64,000 nt of DNA from JAAFIP01 sp963775085 (GCA_963775085.1 CAVZHO010000008.1:124001-188000); one strand, 5' to 3'; shown: positions 11,107 to 20,522, numbered from the stretch's first letter. Numbers and translations are program-made. The notes: generated from the sequence alone by a model not told the origin.

Positions 11107-11589
11107 ATGAAAACCGTAGAATTTTTACCCGCAGACATTCATGACGCTGCGGCACTGGCGACGCTGCGGGTAGCCGCTATGCGCCAGAGCCTGGAGCACA
11201 TCGGCAGGTTTGATCCAGAACGCGCGCGGGATCGCTTTCTTTCCAACTATTCACCCGAGCACACCTGCCATGTCGAGGCAGATGGTGTGCGCATAGGTTG
11301 TATCGTTGTCAAGCCGCACGCGTTGGGCTTGTTGCTGGAGCATTTGTATATCCACCCTGACTACCAAAACCGGGGGCTGGGCAGCGCGGTGCTGGTTAAG
11401 GTGCTTGCATTCGCCGATGCCGCTGACCAGGCCCTGCGTGCAGGCGTGCTGCGCGAGAGCGCAGCCAACCGCTTCTACCTGCGCCACGACTTTTTGCTGA
11501 TGGAAGAAACCGAGTGGGACTTGCACTATGCACGGCCCTGTCTGTCGGATAGAAGCACAGCGCTTGCTACGTTAACCCTGCCACCTTGA
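11107..11589 (+). CDS. GNAT-family N-acetyltransferase
   Basis: A small acetyl-CoA-dependent acyltransferase of 160 residues. The acetyl-CoA binding motif A appears as YQNRGLGSAVL, preceded by the beta4 strand LLEHLYIHPDY. The C-terminal part has ANRFYLRHDF as is usual for GNAT motif B. The substrate is unknown. It lies 36 nt after the rnr frame and 16 nt before an oxidoreductase gene, so these may be co-transcribed. Confidence 0.88.
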   Translation: MKTVEFLPADIHDAAALATLRVAAMRQSLEHIGRFDPERARDRFLSNYSPEHTCHVEADGVRIGCIVVKPHALGLLLEHLYIHPDYQNRGLGSAVLVKVLAFADAADQALRAGVLRESAANRFYLRHDFLLMEETEWDLHYARPCLSDRSTALATLTLPP

Positions 11590-11605
11590 TCCAGAGCCAA
11601 AGCCT

Positions 11606-12670
11606 ATGTCTAACCAATCCAAACACACACCTCTCACGCTAGGCATTATCGGCGCGGCCAATATTGCCCGCCAGTTTGTCACGGCGGTGCAGGCCACCCG
11701 GGCAGTCAAAGTCACCGCTGTGGCCAGTCGCACCGCCGAGTCGGCGCAAGCCTTTGCCGACAGCTATGGCATCGCCAAGCGCTACGCCAGCTACGAGGCA
11801 CTGCTGGACGATGCCAGCATCGAGGCGGTGTATATCCCGCTGCCTAACCACCTGCACGCCGAATGGGCCATCAAGGCCGCACAGCGCGGCAAACATGTGC
11901 TGTGCGAAAAGCCCCTGTGCCTGGGACTGGCACAGGCCCAAGCCATGTTTGCAGCCGCCGAGCGGCACGGCGTGGTGTTGCTGGAGGCCTACCCGTACTG
12001 GTTTCAGCCGCAAACCCGCGAAATGCTGCATCTGCTGCACAGTGGCGTGATTGGCCAGGTGCGCACGATGCAGGCCTCGTTTGGCTTCACCATCAGCCAA
12101 CCCGTGGGCAACATCCGCTTGAGCCCCGAGAAGGGAGGTGGCGCGCTGCTCGACGCAGGCTCCTACCCCTTAAGTTTGGTGCGCCTGGTGATGGGCGAAG
12201 CGCCTGTGCGCGTGCACGCTACGCCGGTGTGGACCGAGGGCGGCCCCGGCAATGGCGTAGATATCAGCATGATGGCCACACTGGAGTTTGCCAACCAGCG
12301 CAGCGCCCAAATATCCTGCGCCATGAACGTCGCCAACCACCGCCGCGCCACCCTCATGGGCACCCAGGGAACCATCGAGACCGAGTACCTTAACCACACC
12401 GGTCCCATCGTTACCAGCCAATTGCGCGTACGCCGTGGCATAGCCAATACCATCCCGTTTGAAGAAGTGAGCGCCGCCATGGGCAGTGGCTTCAGATTTG
12501 CCGCCGAGGCGTTTGCCGACATCGTGCGCAGACGCGACTTTGCAGCGGTTGCACGGGCCAAGCAGGCCAGCCTGGATATTGCCCAGACGCTGGAGGCCAT
12601 TGCGCGCAGTGCCCGCACCGGGAAGATCGAAAAACTCTCTATACAACCGTCTTTTCAAGGTCTGGGATAA
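11606..12670 (+). CDS. Gfo/Idh/MocA-family NAD(P)-dependent oxidoreductase
   Basis: 354 residues. The N-terminal Rossmann domain starts with GIIGAANIARQFV (dinucleotide-binding motif) and includes the conserved CEKPLCLG, whose Lys-Pro is part of the active site in this family. The C-terminal alpha/beta domain (GGGALLDAGSYPLSLVR) matches the GFO_IDH_MocA_C dimer domain. The substrate is probably a sugar, polyol or trans-dihydrodiol-type compound, but this cannot be decided here. It is followed after 7 nt by map. Confidence 0.88.
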   Translation: MSNQSKHTPLTLGIIGAANIARQFVTAVQATRAVKVTAVASRTAESAQAFADSYGIAKRYASYEALLDDASIEAVYIPLPNHLHAEWAIKAAQRGKHVLCEKPLCLGLAQAQAMFAAAERHGVVLLEAYPYWFQPQTREMLHLLHSGVIGQVRTMQASFGFTISQPVGNIRLSPEKGGGALLDAGSYPLSLVRLVMGEAPVRVHATPVWTEGGPGNGVDISMMATLEFANQRSAQISCAMNVANHRRATLMGTQGTIETEYLNHTGPIVTSQLRVRRGIANTIPFEEVSAAMGSGFRFAAEAFADIVRRRDFAAVARAKQASLDIAQTLEAIARSARTGKIEKLSIQPSFQGLG

Positions 12671-12677
12671 TCGTTCC

Positions 12678-13481
12678 ATGAGCATTACATACAAAGACGA
12701 AGCAGGCATCGCAGGCATGCGCATTGCGGGGCGTTTGGCCGCCGAGGTGTTGGACTATCTCACGCCGCATATTGTGCCGGGCGTGACTACCAAGGCACTG
12801 GACAAGCTGGCGCTGGACTTTATTACCCAGGTGCAGCAGTGCACGTCGGCCACCGTGGGTTACGCGCCACCCGGTTATCCGCCATTTCCGGGGGCGATCT
12901 GCGCATCGGTCAACCATGTGGTGTGCCACGGCATGCCCAGCGACAAGGCGCTGAAAAAAGGCGACATCATCAATATCGATGTGACGGTCATCAAGGATGG
13001 CTGGCACGGTGACACCAGCCGCATGTTTTTGGTGGGCGAGGTATCGCCCTTTGCCAAGCGACTGTGCGCACTCACCTACGATGCCATGTGGCACGGCATC
13101 AGCAAAGTGAAGGCGGGTGCGCGGCTGGGCGATATTGGTTCGGCGATCCAGAAATTTGCCGAGAGCAATGGCTACAGCGTGGTGCGCGAATTTTGCGGCC
13201 ATGGCGTGGGGCGCAAGTTCCATGAGGAGCCGCAGGTGCTGCATTACGGCAAAGCGGGTACGGGCGAAGAGCTGGCACCGGGCATGATTTTCACCATCGA
13301 ACCGATGATCAACCTGGGCCGCAAAGAGATCCGCGAGCTGGGCGATGGCTGGACGATTGTCACAAAGGACCATTCACTGTCTGCCCAGTGGGAGCACAGT
13401 GTGCTGGTCACAGAGACCGGCTGGGAGATCATGACCCAGTCTGCTGGCACACCGCCACCGCCTGCGTTTGTGAACGCATAA
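12678..13481 (+). CDS. map: Methionine aminopeptidase, type I
   Basis: Removes the initiator methionine from nascent proteins. 267 residues, the usual size for bacterial MetAP-Ia. The metal ligands are all present and correctly spaced: D101, D112, H175 (CGHGVGRKFH), E208 (TIEPM) and E239 (WEHSV); substrate-binding H84 is in VCHGMP. The ATG at 12678 fits the family N-terminus SITYKDEAGI. glnD follows on the same strand, as is common in betaproteobacteria. Confidence 0.97.
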   Translation: MSITYKDEAGIAGMRIAGRLAAEVLDYLTPHIVPGVTTKALDKLALDFITQVQQCTSATVGYAPPGYPPFPGAICASVNHVVCHGMPSDKALKKGDIINIDVTVIKDGWHGDTSRMFLVGEVSPFAKRLCALTYDAMWHGISKVKAGARLGDIGSAIQKFAESNGYSVVREFCGHGVGRKFHEEPQVLHYGKAGTGEELAPGMIFTIEPMINLGRKEIRELGDGWTIVTKDHSLSAQWEHSVLVTETGWEIMTQSAGTPPPPAFVNA

Positions 13482-13500
13482 TTTACCCAGAGTGGCTATT

Positions 13501-13522
13501 GAATAGATAGCATCTTACGCTA
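13501..13522 (+). repeat. Truncated family A repeat at the glnD start
   Basis: GAATAGATAGCATCTTACGCTATG retains the first half of the element; the last bases run into the glnD start codon. Confidence 0.45.
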
Positions 13523-16305
13523 TGTTTATATCGGCTAAAGAGCAATATCGCTTAAAAAAAGCAGAAGTTTTAGCCGCTATAGATGCCACCGGAGCCTCCA
13601 GCCGCAGCGTCAAGCGCCAGTTGCATCAGCTCTGCAGCGCCACGGACGAGGTGCTGCGCAGGCTATGGGCGGAGGCAGGGTTTGATGCCAGCGTGGCACT
13701 GGTGGCCGCAGGCGGCTATGGACGCGGTGAGTTGTTTCCCTACTCGGATGTCGACGTGCTGCTCCTGCTGCCGGACAGTGCATCACCAGACACCGACGAG
13801 CAGCTGAAAACCCATATTGAAAACTTCATCGGTGCCTGCTGGGACAGCGGGCTGGAGATTGGCTCCAGTGTGCGCACGGTGACGCAATGCCTGGCCGAGG
13901 CAGCGCAGGACGTAACCATCCAGACCAGCCTGCTCGAATCACGCGTGATTGAGGGCGATGCCAGGTTGTACAGGCGCTTTGCCAAGGCCTTCACCGCCGC
14001 GCTCGATCCGCAGGCCTTCTACACCGCCAAAACGCTGGAGATGCGCCAGCGCCACGCCAAGTTTGAAGACACGCCCTATGCGCTGGAGCCCAACTGCAAA
14101 GAGTCGCCCGGTGGGCTGCGCGACCTGCAAATCATTTTGTGGGTGGCCAAAGCCGCTGGTTTGGCTAAAAGCTGGGACGAGCTGGCCCGCACTGGCCTGG
14201 CCACCGCATTGGAGATCAAGCAGATCAAGCTCAACGAAGCCTTGCTCAGCCTGGTGCGCGCGCGCCTGCACATTGCAGCCAAGCGGCGCGAAGACCGGTT
14301 GGTGTTTGACCTGCAACACGTTGTGGCCGAGAGCTTTGGCTATAGAAGTGCCCCCACGCTCCACGCTGACGCTGCTCCGCAGCCCCCCGAGGGAGCCGCG
14401 CTTTCGCCTAGGGGCGGCCCGTCGGCGAAAGCATCCAAAGGCGGCGAGAGCTACAGCCAACGCAAGGCCAGTGAAAAACTCATGCGCGGCTACTACTGGG
14501 CGGCCAAGGCGGTGGTGCAGCTCAACCAGATTTTGCTGCTCAACATTGCCGAGCGCATCGAGCAAAGCGGCGGCCAGCCGACCTACGAGCCCCAGCCCAT
14601 CAATGCCCGCTTTGCCAACAAGGGCGGCATGATCGAGGTCACCAGTGATGATTTGTACATCAAAGACCCGCACGCCATCCTGGAGACCTTTCACGTCTAT
14701 CAAATCACCCCGGGCGCCGTGGGCCTGTCGGCCCGCACCCTGCGCGCGCTGTACAACGCACGCGGCGTGATGAACGCGGCCTTTCGCCATGACCCCGTCA
14801 ACCGCAGCACCTTTGCCCGTATCCTCATTGAGCCCGAGGGCATCACCCATGCCATGCGCCTGATGAACCAGACCTCGGTACTGGGCCGCTACCTGTGGGT
14901 GTTTCGCAAAATTGTCGGGCAGATGCAGCACGACCTGTTCCATGTGTATACGGTGGACCAGCACATCCTGATGGTGCTGCGCAATGTGCGCCGCTTCTTC
15001 ATTGCCGAGCATGCGCACGAGTACCCCTTTTGCAGCCAGTTGGCCAGCGGCTGGGACAAGCCCTGGATCTTGTACGCCGCCGCGCTGTTCCACGACATTG
15101 CCAAGGGGCGCGGAGGCGACCACAGCGAGCTGGGTGCCAAGGACGTACGCGTGTTTTGCCGCCAGCACGGCATTGATAAAGCAGATGCCCAACTGATTGA
15201 ATTTATCGTCGCCCAGCATCTGAGCATGAGCAGCATCGCCCAAAAGCAGGACCTGAGCGACCCCGATGTGATCGCCGCTTTTGCCAAGCGCGTGGGCAAC
15301 GAGCGCTACCTCACCGCGCTGTACCTGTTTACGGTGGCCGACATTCGCGGCACCAGCCCCAAGGTGTGGAACGCCTGGAAGGGCAAGCTGCTGGAAGACC
15401 TGTACCGCCTGACCCTGCGTACCCTGGGTGGCCGCGCGCCCGATGCCAGCGCCGAGGTAGAGGCGCGTAAACGCGAGGCGCTGCAAACCCTGGCGCTGTA
15501 TGCACTGCCCTTTGAAGCGCATAAAAACCTGTGGGAGACGCTGGACATAGGCTACTTCATGCGCCACGATGCCAGTGACCTGGCCTGGCATGCAAGGCAA
15601 CTTTCACGCCATTTAGCTACTAAAAAAATAGCTGAAAATGACCATACGACAAGGACTACCACGCTAAACGGCACAAAAAAAGAGCTTGCAGGCAGCACCC
15701 AGCCTGCACAGGCCAATCCCATCGTACGCGCCCGCCTGTCGCCCCTGGGTGAGGGCATGCAGGTGCTGGTCTACACCCCTGACCAGAGCGATTTGTTCGC
15801 CCGCATCTGCGGGTTTTTTGACCAGCACGGCTTCAGCATTCTGGATGCCAAGGTACACACCACCAATAACGGGTTTGCGCTAGACACGTTCCAGGTCGTT
15901 ACCTCTGCGGTAGAGGAGCGCTACCGCGAAATGATGAGTATGGTAGAGGTAGAACTGGCCCGCACCCTCACTCTGGTGGACGGCGTGCCACAGCCGCTGC
16001 CCCCACCCACCCGCGCCCGCCAGTCCCGCCGCGTCAAAAGCTTTCCCATCGCCCCCCGCGTCGACCTGCGCCCCGACGAAAAAGCCCAACGCTGGCTGCT
16101 CAGTGTCAGCGCCAGCGACCGCGTTGGCCTGCTCTACGCCATCGCCCGCGTGCTGGCCCGCCACCACATCAACCTCTACCTGGCCAAAATCACCACCCTG
16201 GGCGAGCGGGTGGAAGACACCTTCCTGATTGACGGGGCTGCGTTGCAGCAGAATAAAAAGCAGATTGAGATCGAAACGGAGCTGCTGGAAGCGCTGGCGG
16301 CCTGA
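13522..16305 (+). CDS. glnD: PII uridylyltransferase/uridylyl-removing enzyme
   Basis: GlnD senses glutamine and uridylylates or deuridylylates PII proteins, setting nitrogen status. 927 residues, somewhat longer than usual (about 860-890). The nucleotidyltransferase motif [19 protein letters not shown] lies at about residues 63-82. The GlnD uridylyltransferase helper region follows, then the HD domain ([17 protein letters not shown], about 523-540). Two ACT domains are at about 750-820 and 852-925. The extra length comes from two in-frame repeat insertions: a family B palindromic element at about residues 277-306 and a family A copy at about 702-715, both in linkers. The frame stays open. 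Confidence 0.96.
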   Translation: MFISAKEQYRLKKAEVLAAIDATGASSRSVKRQLHQLCSATDEVLRRLWAEAGFDASVALVAAGGYGRGELFPYSDVDVLLLLPDSASPDTDEQLKTHIENFIGACWDSGLEIGSSVRTVTQCLAEAAQDVTIQTSLLESRVIEGDARLYRRFAKAFTAALDPQAFYTAKTLEMRQRHAKFEDTPYALEPNCKESPGGLRDLQIILWVAKAAGLAKSWDELARTGLATALEIKQIKLNEALLSLVRARLHIAAKRREDRLVFDLQHVVAESFGYRSAPTLHADAAPQPPEGAALSPRGGPSAKASKGGESYSQRKASEKLMRGYYWAAKAVVQLNQILLLNIAERIEQSGGQPTYEPQPINARFANKGGMIEVTSDDLYIKDPHAILETFHVYQITPGAVGLSARTLRALYNARGVMNAAFRHDPVNRSTFARILIEPEGITHAMRLMNQTSVLGRYLWVFRKIVGQMQHDLFHVYTVDQHILMVLRNVRRFFIAEHAHEYPFCSQLASGWDKPWILYAAALFHDIAKGRGGDHSELGAKDVRVFCRQHGIDKADAQLIEFIVAQHLSMSSIAQKQDLSDPDVIAAFAKRVGNERYLTALYLFTVADIRGTSPKVWNAWKGKLLEDLYRLTLRTLGGRAPDASAEVEARKREALQTLALYALPFEAHKNLWETLDIGYFMRHDASDLAWHARQLSRHLATKKIAENDHTTRTTTLNGTKKELAGSTQPAQANPIVRARLSPLGEGMQVLVYTPDQSDLFARICGFFDQHGFSILDAKVHTTNNGFALDTFQVVTSAVEERYREMMSMVEVELARTLTLVDGVPQPLPPPTRARQSRRVKSFPIAPRVDLRPDEKAQRWLLSVSASDRVGLLYAIARVLARHHINLYLAKITTLGERVEDTFLIDGAALQQNKKQIEIETELLEALAA
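14352..14440 (+). repeat. Palindromic GC-rich repeat (family B) inside glnD
   Basis: The segment has CAGCCCCCCGAGGGAG and an inverted repeat GCTTTCGCC (14400-14408)/GGCGAAAGC (14424-14432). It resembles the CCCCCGAGGGGGC-type dispersed palindromes I know from Comamonadaceae. It adds about 30 residues in frame between conserved GlnD segments. Confidence 0.65.
15626..15668 (+). repeat. Dispersed repeat family A inside glnD
   Basis: AAATAGCTGAAAATGACC then ACGACAAGGACTACCACG; diverged copy, read in frame as part of the linker between the HD and first ACT domain. Confidence 0.7.
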
Positions 16306-16364
16306 CTGCTACTACTAAGCAGGCAGACTTGGAGTTGTCGCCTACTTAATTTACACTCTCCTTT

Positions 16365-16952
16365 ATGAACGCCGCATTAGTCAAACCGCCTTTGATGTCA
16401 GCCCATGAGTACTTCATGTGGGAAGCTGATCAATCTGAACGCCACGATTTCTACCACGGCGAAGTATTTGCCATGGCAGGGGGCAGTGACGAACACAATA
16501 CGGCATCGCTGAATGTGGCCTCTGCACTCAAATCGCATCTGCGCGGCACACCCTGTCGTGTGTTTATGTCCGATATGCGGCTGGAATTAGCGGTTAACAG
16601 CCATTACAGTTACCCCGATATCTTTGTCACCTGCGACCCGCGCGATGCCACTGCACAGGCGAGTCATCTTAAAAAATACCCCAAACTGGTCGTCGAAGTG
16701 CTGTCCCCCACCACCTCGGAATACGACCAGGGGCGCAAGTTTGAGCAGTACCGCAAGATTGCAAGCCTTGATGAGGTGCTGTTTATCGACCCAGAGCGCC
16801 GCTCCATAGAGCTGTACCAGCGCACCCAGCAGGAGCGCCAATGGCTCCTGACCGCTGCGCCAGAAGGCGGCAGCGTGCATTTGCGCAGTGTGGATATGGA
16901 TTTGTCCATGGCAACCGTGTTTGAAGCAATAGACCCCGCACCTTCGGCTTAG
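16365..16952 (+). CDS. Uma2-family putative endonuclease (DUF820)
   Basis: 195 residues of the Uma2/DUF820 family, which has a PD-(D/E)xK restriction-endonuclease-like fold. The likely active-site segments are YPDIFVTCD (aspartate), [14 protein letters not shown] (glutamate) and the following RKFEQYRKI (lysine/arginine). The role of these proteins in bacteria outside cyanobacteria is unknown; they are often found singly, as here between glnD and dcd. Start at the ATG 16365 gives the typical [12 protein letters not shown]-terminus. Confidence 0.85.
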   Translation: MNAALVKPPLMSAHEYFMWEADQSERHDFYHGEVFAMAGGSDEHNTASLNVASALKSHLRGTPCRVFMSDMRLELAVNSHYSYPDIFVTCDPRDATAQASHLKKYPKLVVEVLSPTTSEYDQGRKFEQYRKIASLDEVLFIDPERRSIELYQRTQQERQWLLTAAPEGGSVHLRSVDMDLSMATVFEAIDPAPSA

Positions 16953-16992
16953 CCAGGCTGGCCGTCTTCTCGGAGCGGAAAAATCCACCTTA

Positions 16993-17013
16993 AGCCTGCA
17001 TACAATGCAGGCT
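16993..17013. promoter_or_regulatory. Perfect inverted repeat over the -10 and start of dcd
   Basis: AGCCTGCAT (16993-17001) and ATGCAGGCT (17005-17013) flank ACA and end exactly at the dcd ATG. TACAAT (17001-17006), a good -10, lies inside. With 7 nt between it and the ATG the transcript could be leaderless. No clear -35 is seen. Confidence 0.4.
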
Positions 17014-17598
17014 ATGACTATCAAATCTGACAAATGGATCCGCCGCATGGTTGAAAGCCACGGCATGATCGACCCTTTTGAGCCCAAGCAGGTGCGCGCG
17101 CGCGATGTGAACGGCGTTAACCAAAAAATCATCAGCTACGGCACCAGCAGCTACGGCTACGACATCCGCTGCGCGCCCGAGTTCAAGGTGTTTACCAACA
17201 TCCACAGCACCGTGGTGGACCCGAAAAATTTTGACGAAAAAAGTTTTGTCGATTTTTCAGGTGATAGTTGCATCATCCCACCCAACAGCTTTGCCCTGGC
17301 CCGCACCATGGAGTACTTTCGCATCCCGCGCAACGTGCTGACCATTTGCCTGGGAAAAAGCACCTACGCCAGGTGCGGCATCATCGTCAACGTGACGCCG
17401 TTTGAGCCAGAGTGGGAGGGTTACGTGACGCTGGAGTTTTCCAACACCACGCCACTGCCCGCCAAAATCTACGCGGGTGAAGGCTGCGCGCAGGTGCTGT
17501 TTTTTGAAAGCTCTGCAGACGATGTCTGCGAGACATCGTACAAGGATCGGGGTGGGAAGTACCAGGGGCAGGTGGGGGTGACGCTGCCGAAGGCCTAA
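17014..17598 (+). CDS. dcd: dCTP deaminase
   Basis: Deaminates dCTP to dUTP, the main route to dTMP in many Gram-negative bacteria. 194 residues from ATG 17014, close to the family's 188-193. Conserved segments are [29 protein letters not shown], the catalytic glutamate in GYVTLEFSN, and [10 protein letters not shown]. The C-terminal lid ([11 protein letters not shown]) is complete. An in-frame ATG at 17005 is inside a palindrome and less likely. Confidence 0.96.
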   Translation: MTIKSDKWIRRMVESHGMIDPFEPKQVRARDVNGVNQKIISYGTSSYGYDIRCAPEFKVFTNIHSTVVDPKNFDEKSFVDFSGDSCIIPPNSFALARTMEYFRIPRNVLTICLGKSTYARCGIIVNVTPFEPEWEGYVTLEFSNTTPLPAKIYAGEGCAQVLFFESSADDVCETSYKDRGGKYQGQVGVTLPKA

Positions 17599-17708
17599 TC
17601 GGTTATGCTTTACGCTAATGATCAAGAATGTGAGTTGAGTTACGCGTATCTTCACGCTGTAGCTGCAATTGCAGCATTTTAAATTGGCTAGTGAATCAGA
17701 TTTTCGAC

Positions 17709-18023
17709 CTAGTGGTAGTCACTCTCCCGTTGATGCTTCACCGCCAGAACCGCTACTCGTTTAACATCTTCTTGAATCTCAAACAAAGCCAAATAGCCTG
17801 AGCTGCCAAATGGAATGATGAGTTCGCGGCAGGGAAAGTCGGAGACTTGGGCCTTGGCGTTTCTGCAGCTGTGCGGAAATGTGATCAAAAAATCCAGCGC
17901 TTTGTAAATGGTGTCAATGGCCTTGCTGGCAACTTCGGGGCCAGCGGCTTGGATCCAAAACTCTTGCAATCTTTCGATGTCTTCCTGCGCTTCGGGAGTG
18001 ACAATGACGCGGTAGCGCTTCAT
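17709..18023 (-). CDS. ParE/RelE-superfamily toxin
   Basis: 104 residues with the RelE/ParE fold signature: RVIVTPEAQEDIERLQEFW at the start, a central alpha helix (ASKAIDTIYKALDFL), then CRELIIPFGSSGYLALFEI and the C-terminal strand RVAVLAVKHQRESDY. ParE-type toxins poison DNA gyrase, RelE-type cleave mRNA; the REL(I/V)IPFG stretch favours ParE. Its start overlaps the upstream antitoxin by 4 nt, the usual toxin-antitoxin coupling. Confidence 0.88.
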   Translation of the reverse strand: MKRYRVIVTPEAQEDIERLQEFWIQAAGPEVASKAIDTIYKALDFLITFPHSCRNAKAQVSDFPCRELIIPFGSSGYLALFEIQEDVKRVAVLAVKHQRESDYH

Positions 18024-18376
18024 GCGGCAGCGCGCTGAGCGCGGCGGGGCTTGGTGGCTACGGGCGGTTTGACGCTTGTTTTGCGTGTTGCGGTGGTGGG
18101 TTGTTCTGCGGCTTGCTTGTCACGTGCGCGCTGTACTTGGGCACGCAAACGGGCAATGCTTTCTTCCGGGGTATAAAACTTGCCGCCATCGGCGAGTCGT
18201 TTGGATGCAAGCGCTGCTCTGGCATGGAAAAGATCGTCTTCTTTGCGCCAGGTCGCGTGCTTTTTTACAGTCTCTTCGATAAAGGTAGACAAAGTCTCGC
18301 CTTCTTTCAATACCGATTCAATCAAGCTGCGCGTAGCGGGGCTGACGCGGACGGCGGGGAGGGTGGCGGTGCGCAT
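18020..18376 (-). CDS. Antitoxin partner of the ParE-like toxin
   Basis: 118 residues. The N-terminus TATLPAVRVSPATRSLIESVLKEG resembles a ribbon-helix-helix DNA-binding region (YlcI/YnfO or ParD-like), followed by a helical toxin-binding part (YTPEESIARLRAQVQRARDK) and a basic Pro/Lys/Arg tail. ATG 18376 has GGAGAT about 6 nt upstream and is preferred over an upstream start at 18400. First gene of the minus-strand pair. Confidence 0.8.
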   Translation of the reverse strand: MRTATLPAVRVSPATRSLIESVLKEGETLSTFIEETVKKHATWRKEDDLFHARAALASKRLADGGKFYTPEESIARLRAQVQRARDKQAAEQPTTATRKTSVKPPVATKPRRAQRAAA

Positions 18377-18477
18377 GGGGTATCTCCAGTGTGGATGCAT
18401 CGCAATTGTAATGCGCAGTGGGTTTCTTTGAAATAATTTTCAAATCAACTATATACGCACAAAGCGTATAATGAACA
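18377..18477. promoter_or_regulatory. Shared divergent promoter/operator region of two TA pairs
   Basis: Two perfect palindromes sit in about 100 nt. TTTGAAA (18427-18433)/TTTCAAA (18438-18444) covers the -35 of the left operon, whose -10 is TACAAT on the minus strand (18410-18405). TATACGC (18452-18458)/GCGTATA (18464-18470) overlaps a consensus TATAAT (18467-18472) reading right. Each is a likely operator for one TA pair. Confidence 0.65.
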
Positions 18478-18795
18478 ATGCGCTTTGAGTTCATTGAATC
18501 CTCCGTCTTTACGGCCCATTTGGAAGACTTGCTCAGCGATGACGAATATGCTGAGCTGCAAGCGTTTTTGTGTGAACAGCCGGAAGCGGGCGACATCGTG
18601 CGTGGTTCGGGCGGTGTGCGCAAGCTGCGATGGGCGCGTCAAGGGACTGGCAAATCAGGTGGCGTTCGGGTGTGCTACTACCTCAAGACGCAGGACGGCA
18701 AAATTTGGATGTTGACGATTTACCCCAAGAGCGAGACGGACAGCATTCCGGGACATGTATTGAAAACCTTGAAAGAGGAGTTAGACCGTGCGTAA
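18478..18795 (+). CDS. HigB/RelE-type toxin
   Basis: 105 residues of the RelE/HigB-2 type (DUF1044): FEFIESSVFTAHLEDLLSDDEYAELQAFL, then GSGGVRKLRWARQGTGKSGGVRVCYYL and IWMLTIYPKSETDSI. The conserved RKLRW and RVCYY segments carry the basic RNA-binding residues of ribosome-dependent mRNA interferases. Toxin precedes antitoxin with an 8-nt overlap, the higBA order. Confidence 0.9.
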   Translation: MRFEFIESSVFTAHLEDLLSDDEYAELQAFLCEQPEAGDIVRGSGGVRKLRWARQGTGKSGGVRVCYYLKTQDGKIWMLTIYPKSETDSIPGHVLKTLKEELDRA

Positions 18796-19180
18796 AACTG
18801 AAACTACCCCTGCTAAAAGAAAGCCTAAGCGCGACATTGGCGCGGAGTTGCTTGCTGCTGTGCGCGAGCTGAAAGCGGGGCGCTGGGCGCGCCGCACCGT
18901 GTTTGAGACGCAAAAAGATGGGTCGGTGCATCGGCGTATTGAGCGTTCGGACGGCACAGTTGAAAAAGACGAGGTGCTGACAGGCCCGCATTGGGAGCTG
19001 ATGTCAGCGCGGGCGCAGTCGGGCATGAGCCAGGCGGAGTTTGCCAAGGCGGTAGGGGTATCACGCCGCACATTGGAGAATTGGGAGCAAGGCCGCGTGC
19101 AACCGAGTGGTGCTGCGCGCAGGCTATTGCAATTGGCGGCGCGCTATCCAGATACGGTGCAGCGGTTGGCTCATATTTGA
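18788..19180 (+). CDS. HigA-type antitoxin with HTH domain
   Basis: 130 residues. A basic N-terminus and middle region precede a helix-turn-helix: MSQAEFAKAVGVSRRTLENW at about residues 83-102, then EQGRVQPSGAARRLL. It would neutralise the upstream HigB-like toxin and repress the pair through the operator at 18452-18470. Start ATG/GTG region overlaps the toxin stop by 8 nt. Confidence 0.9.
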   Translation: MRKTETTPAKRKPKRDIGAELLAAVRELKAGRWARRTVFETQKDGSVHRRIERSDGTVEKDEVLTGPHWELMSARAQSGMSQAEFAKAVGVSRRTLENWEQGRVQPSGAARRLLQLAARYPDTVQRLAHI

Positions 19181-19215
19181 CGCGCTGCCACGTTCCCAGT
19201 TTTTTCGCGTTTCAC

Positions 19216-20400
19216 TCATACATCTCCAAAAAACCGCGCCGCATCCACTGCGCGTTGCAAGTGCTCAGGTAAACAAGAAGCCTGCGCGCCGGTGATCATG
19301 GCGGCTAGCTGTTGCCCGCAGATGGCGGCATAGCTCAGCCCGCGTGAGCCCATGGCGGTGCACAGGTAGATGCCGGGCGCGTGGCGGGCACCGGCAGCGC
19401 CTACGAGCGGCAGGCGGTCGCGCGTGGTGCAGCGGCTGCCTGCCCAGCCGCTCAACTGGCCAGCGTGGTGTTGTTCGGCCAGCAGTTGCGCCGCTGCGGG
19501 GAGCAGTTGCTGCAGGCGCTGTAGGTTGGTGTGCAGGCCTGCGGTGGTGGCCTGGGGTGCGTCTACTTCGTGCTCGTAGGTCGAGCCACTGAGCCAGATG
19601 GGGCCGCCTGGCCAGGGCACGGCGGGGATGAAATGCCCGTTGCCGTTGACAGCGCAAAACGGCTGGGCGTGGGAAGCGTGGCCCGTAGCCTGGCCCGTGG
19701 CGTGCGCGGGGCGGTGCGCGGCCAGCTCAGGCAGAAGTTGCGGCCACAGGGCTTGCCAGGCGGCAGTCCAGGGGCCCATGATGACTTGGCCCGCCACCTG
19801 GTGCAGCGGGAGGGCTGGGGGAGGGCTGCTGCCATCGGCAGCCGCTATACGGGCCCACAGCAGCTCGGCCTGGGCTGCGTTGGCCAGTACCACGGCCTGC
19901 GCCTGGGCCAGCTGGGTGCCATTACCGTCCAGGGCCTGCCACGCCTGTGCCTGGCCGCGGGCGCGCTGCAGGCGCTGCACCGCTGTACCGTAGCGCAGGG
20001 TGATGCGTGGGTGGGCCAGCCAGGCGGCTACCAGTGCTGCGGGCTTGACCCAGGCGGCCTGGGCAAACCAGTGCGCCTGCGGGCCCAGCTTGCCTGCGCG
20101 CTGCAAGGCACCGCAGGGCAGCCAGTCTTGGCCTTCGATCAGCAGGGCTTGGGCGGCGGCGGTGGTGGCGGCCAGCCCCAGACGGCTAAGCTGGGAGATG
20201 TTGCCTGGAGCCTGCGCGTCGGCGGCATGGTGGGGTGCCATGAGGCCCACGGGTAGGCCTGCCGAGGGCGTGGTGCGCGGGATGGGCTGCAGGCCAGGCG
20301 CTGCACTGGCTTGCAGTACCGTGACTTCACAGCCGCGCCCGGCCAGCGCATGGGCCGTGGCCGCACCAGCGAGGCCAGCGCCGATGACTATGATTTTCAT
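19216..20400 (-). CDS. MnmC-type FAD-dependent oxidoreductase, stand-alone
   Basis: 394 residues, DAO superfamily. The FAD motif IVIGAGLAGAATAHALAGRG is at the N-terminus. C-terminal segments (TTRDRLPLVGA, GIYLCTAMGSRGLSYA) match the cmnm5s2U34 oxidoreductase half of the tRNA-modifying enzyme MnmC. No methyltransferase half is fused or adjacent, so if it works in tRNA wobble modification it must pair with a separate MnmD. A glycine-oxidase-like role is the alternative. Its start codon abuts a family A repeat. yggX lies upstream on the same strand. Confidence 0.8.
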   Translation of the reverse strand: MKIIVIGAGLAGAATAHALAGRGCEVTVLQASAAPGLQPIPRTTPSAGLPVGLMAPHHAADAQAPGNISQLSRLGLAATTAAAQALLIEGQDWLPCGALQRAGKLGPQAHWFAQAAWVKPAALVAAWLAHPRITLRYGTAVQRLQRARGQAQAWQALDGNGTQLAQAQAVVLANAAQAELLWARIAAADGSSPPPALPLHQVAGQVIMGPWTAAWQALWPQLLPELAAHRPAHATGQATGHASHAQPFCAVNGNGHFIPAVPWPGGPIWLSGSTYEHEVDAPQATTAGLHTNLQRLQQLLPAAAQLLAEQHHAGQLSGWAGSRCTTRDRLPLVGAAGARHAPGIYLCTAMGSRGLSYAAICGQQLAAMITGAQASCLPEHLQRAVDAARFFGDV

Positions 20401-20440
20401 AGCTGCTTACGTCCTGTTTGCATGGACTACAGCCATAAAT
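20398..20440 (+). repeat. Dispersed repeat family A
   Basis: CATAGCTGCTTACGTCC then TTGCATGGACTACAGCCATAAAT; begins at the start codon of the MnmC-like gene and fills its leader. Confidence 0.85.
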
Positions 20441-20522
20441 CGCATATAAATAGGCGGTGAAGCTGGTTTTGACGCCAGGCAAGCTTCAGAGTGACGGGGC
20501 CGCAGCGTATCCAGCAATTCGA

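Noticed and set aside
13939..15600. 553-codon open frame antisense to glnD
   Set aside because: Lies wholly inside glnD, whose motifs are complete. Long antisense frames are common in high-GC genes, and this one shows no domain.
17641..17708. Possible small gene between dcd and the ParE-like toxin
   Set aside because: No start with a ribosome-binding site and no frame longer than about 20 codons.
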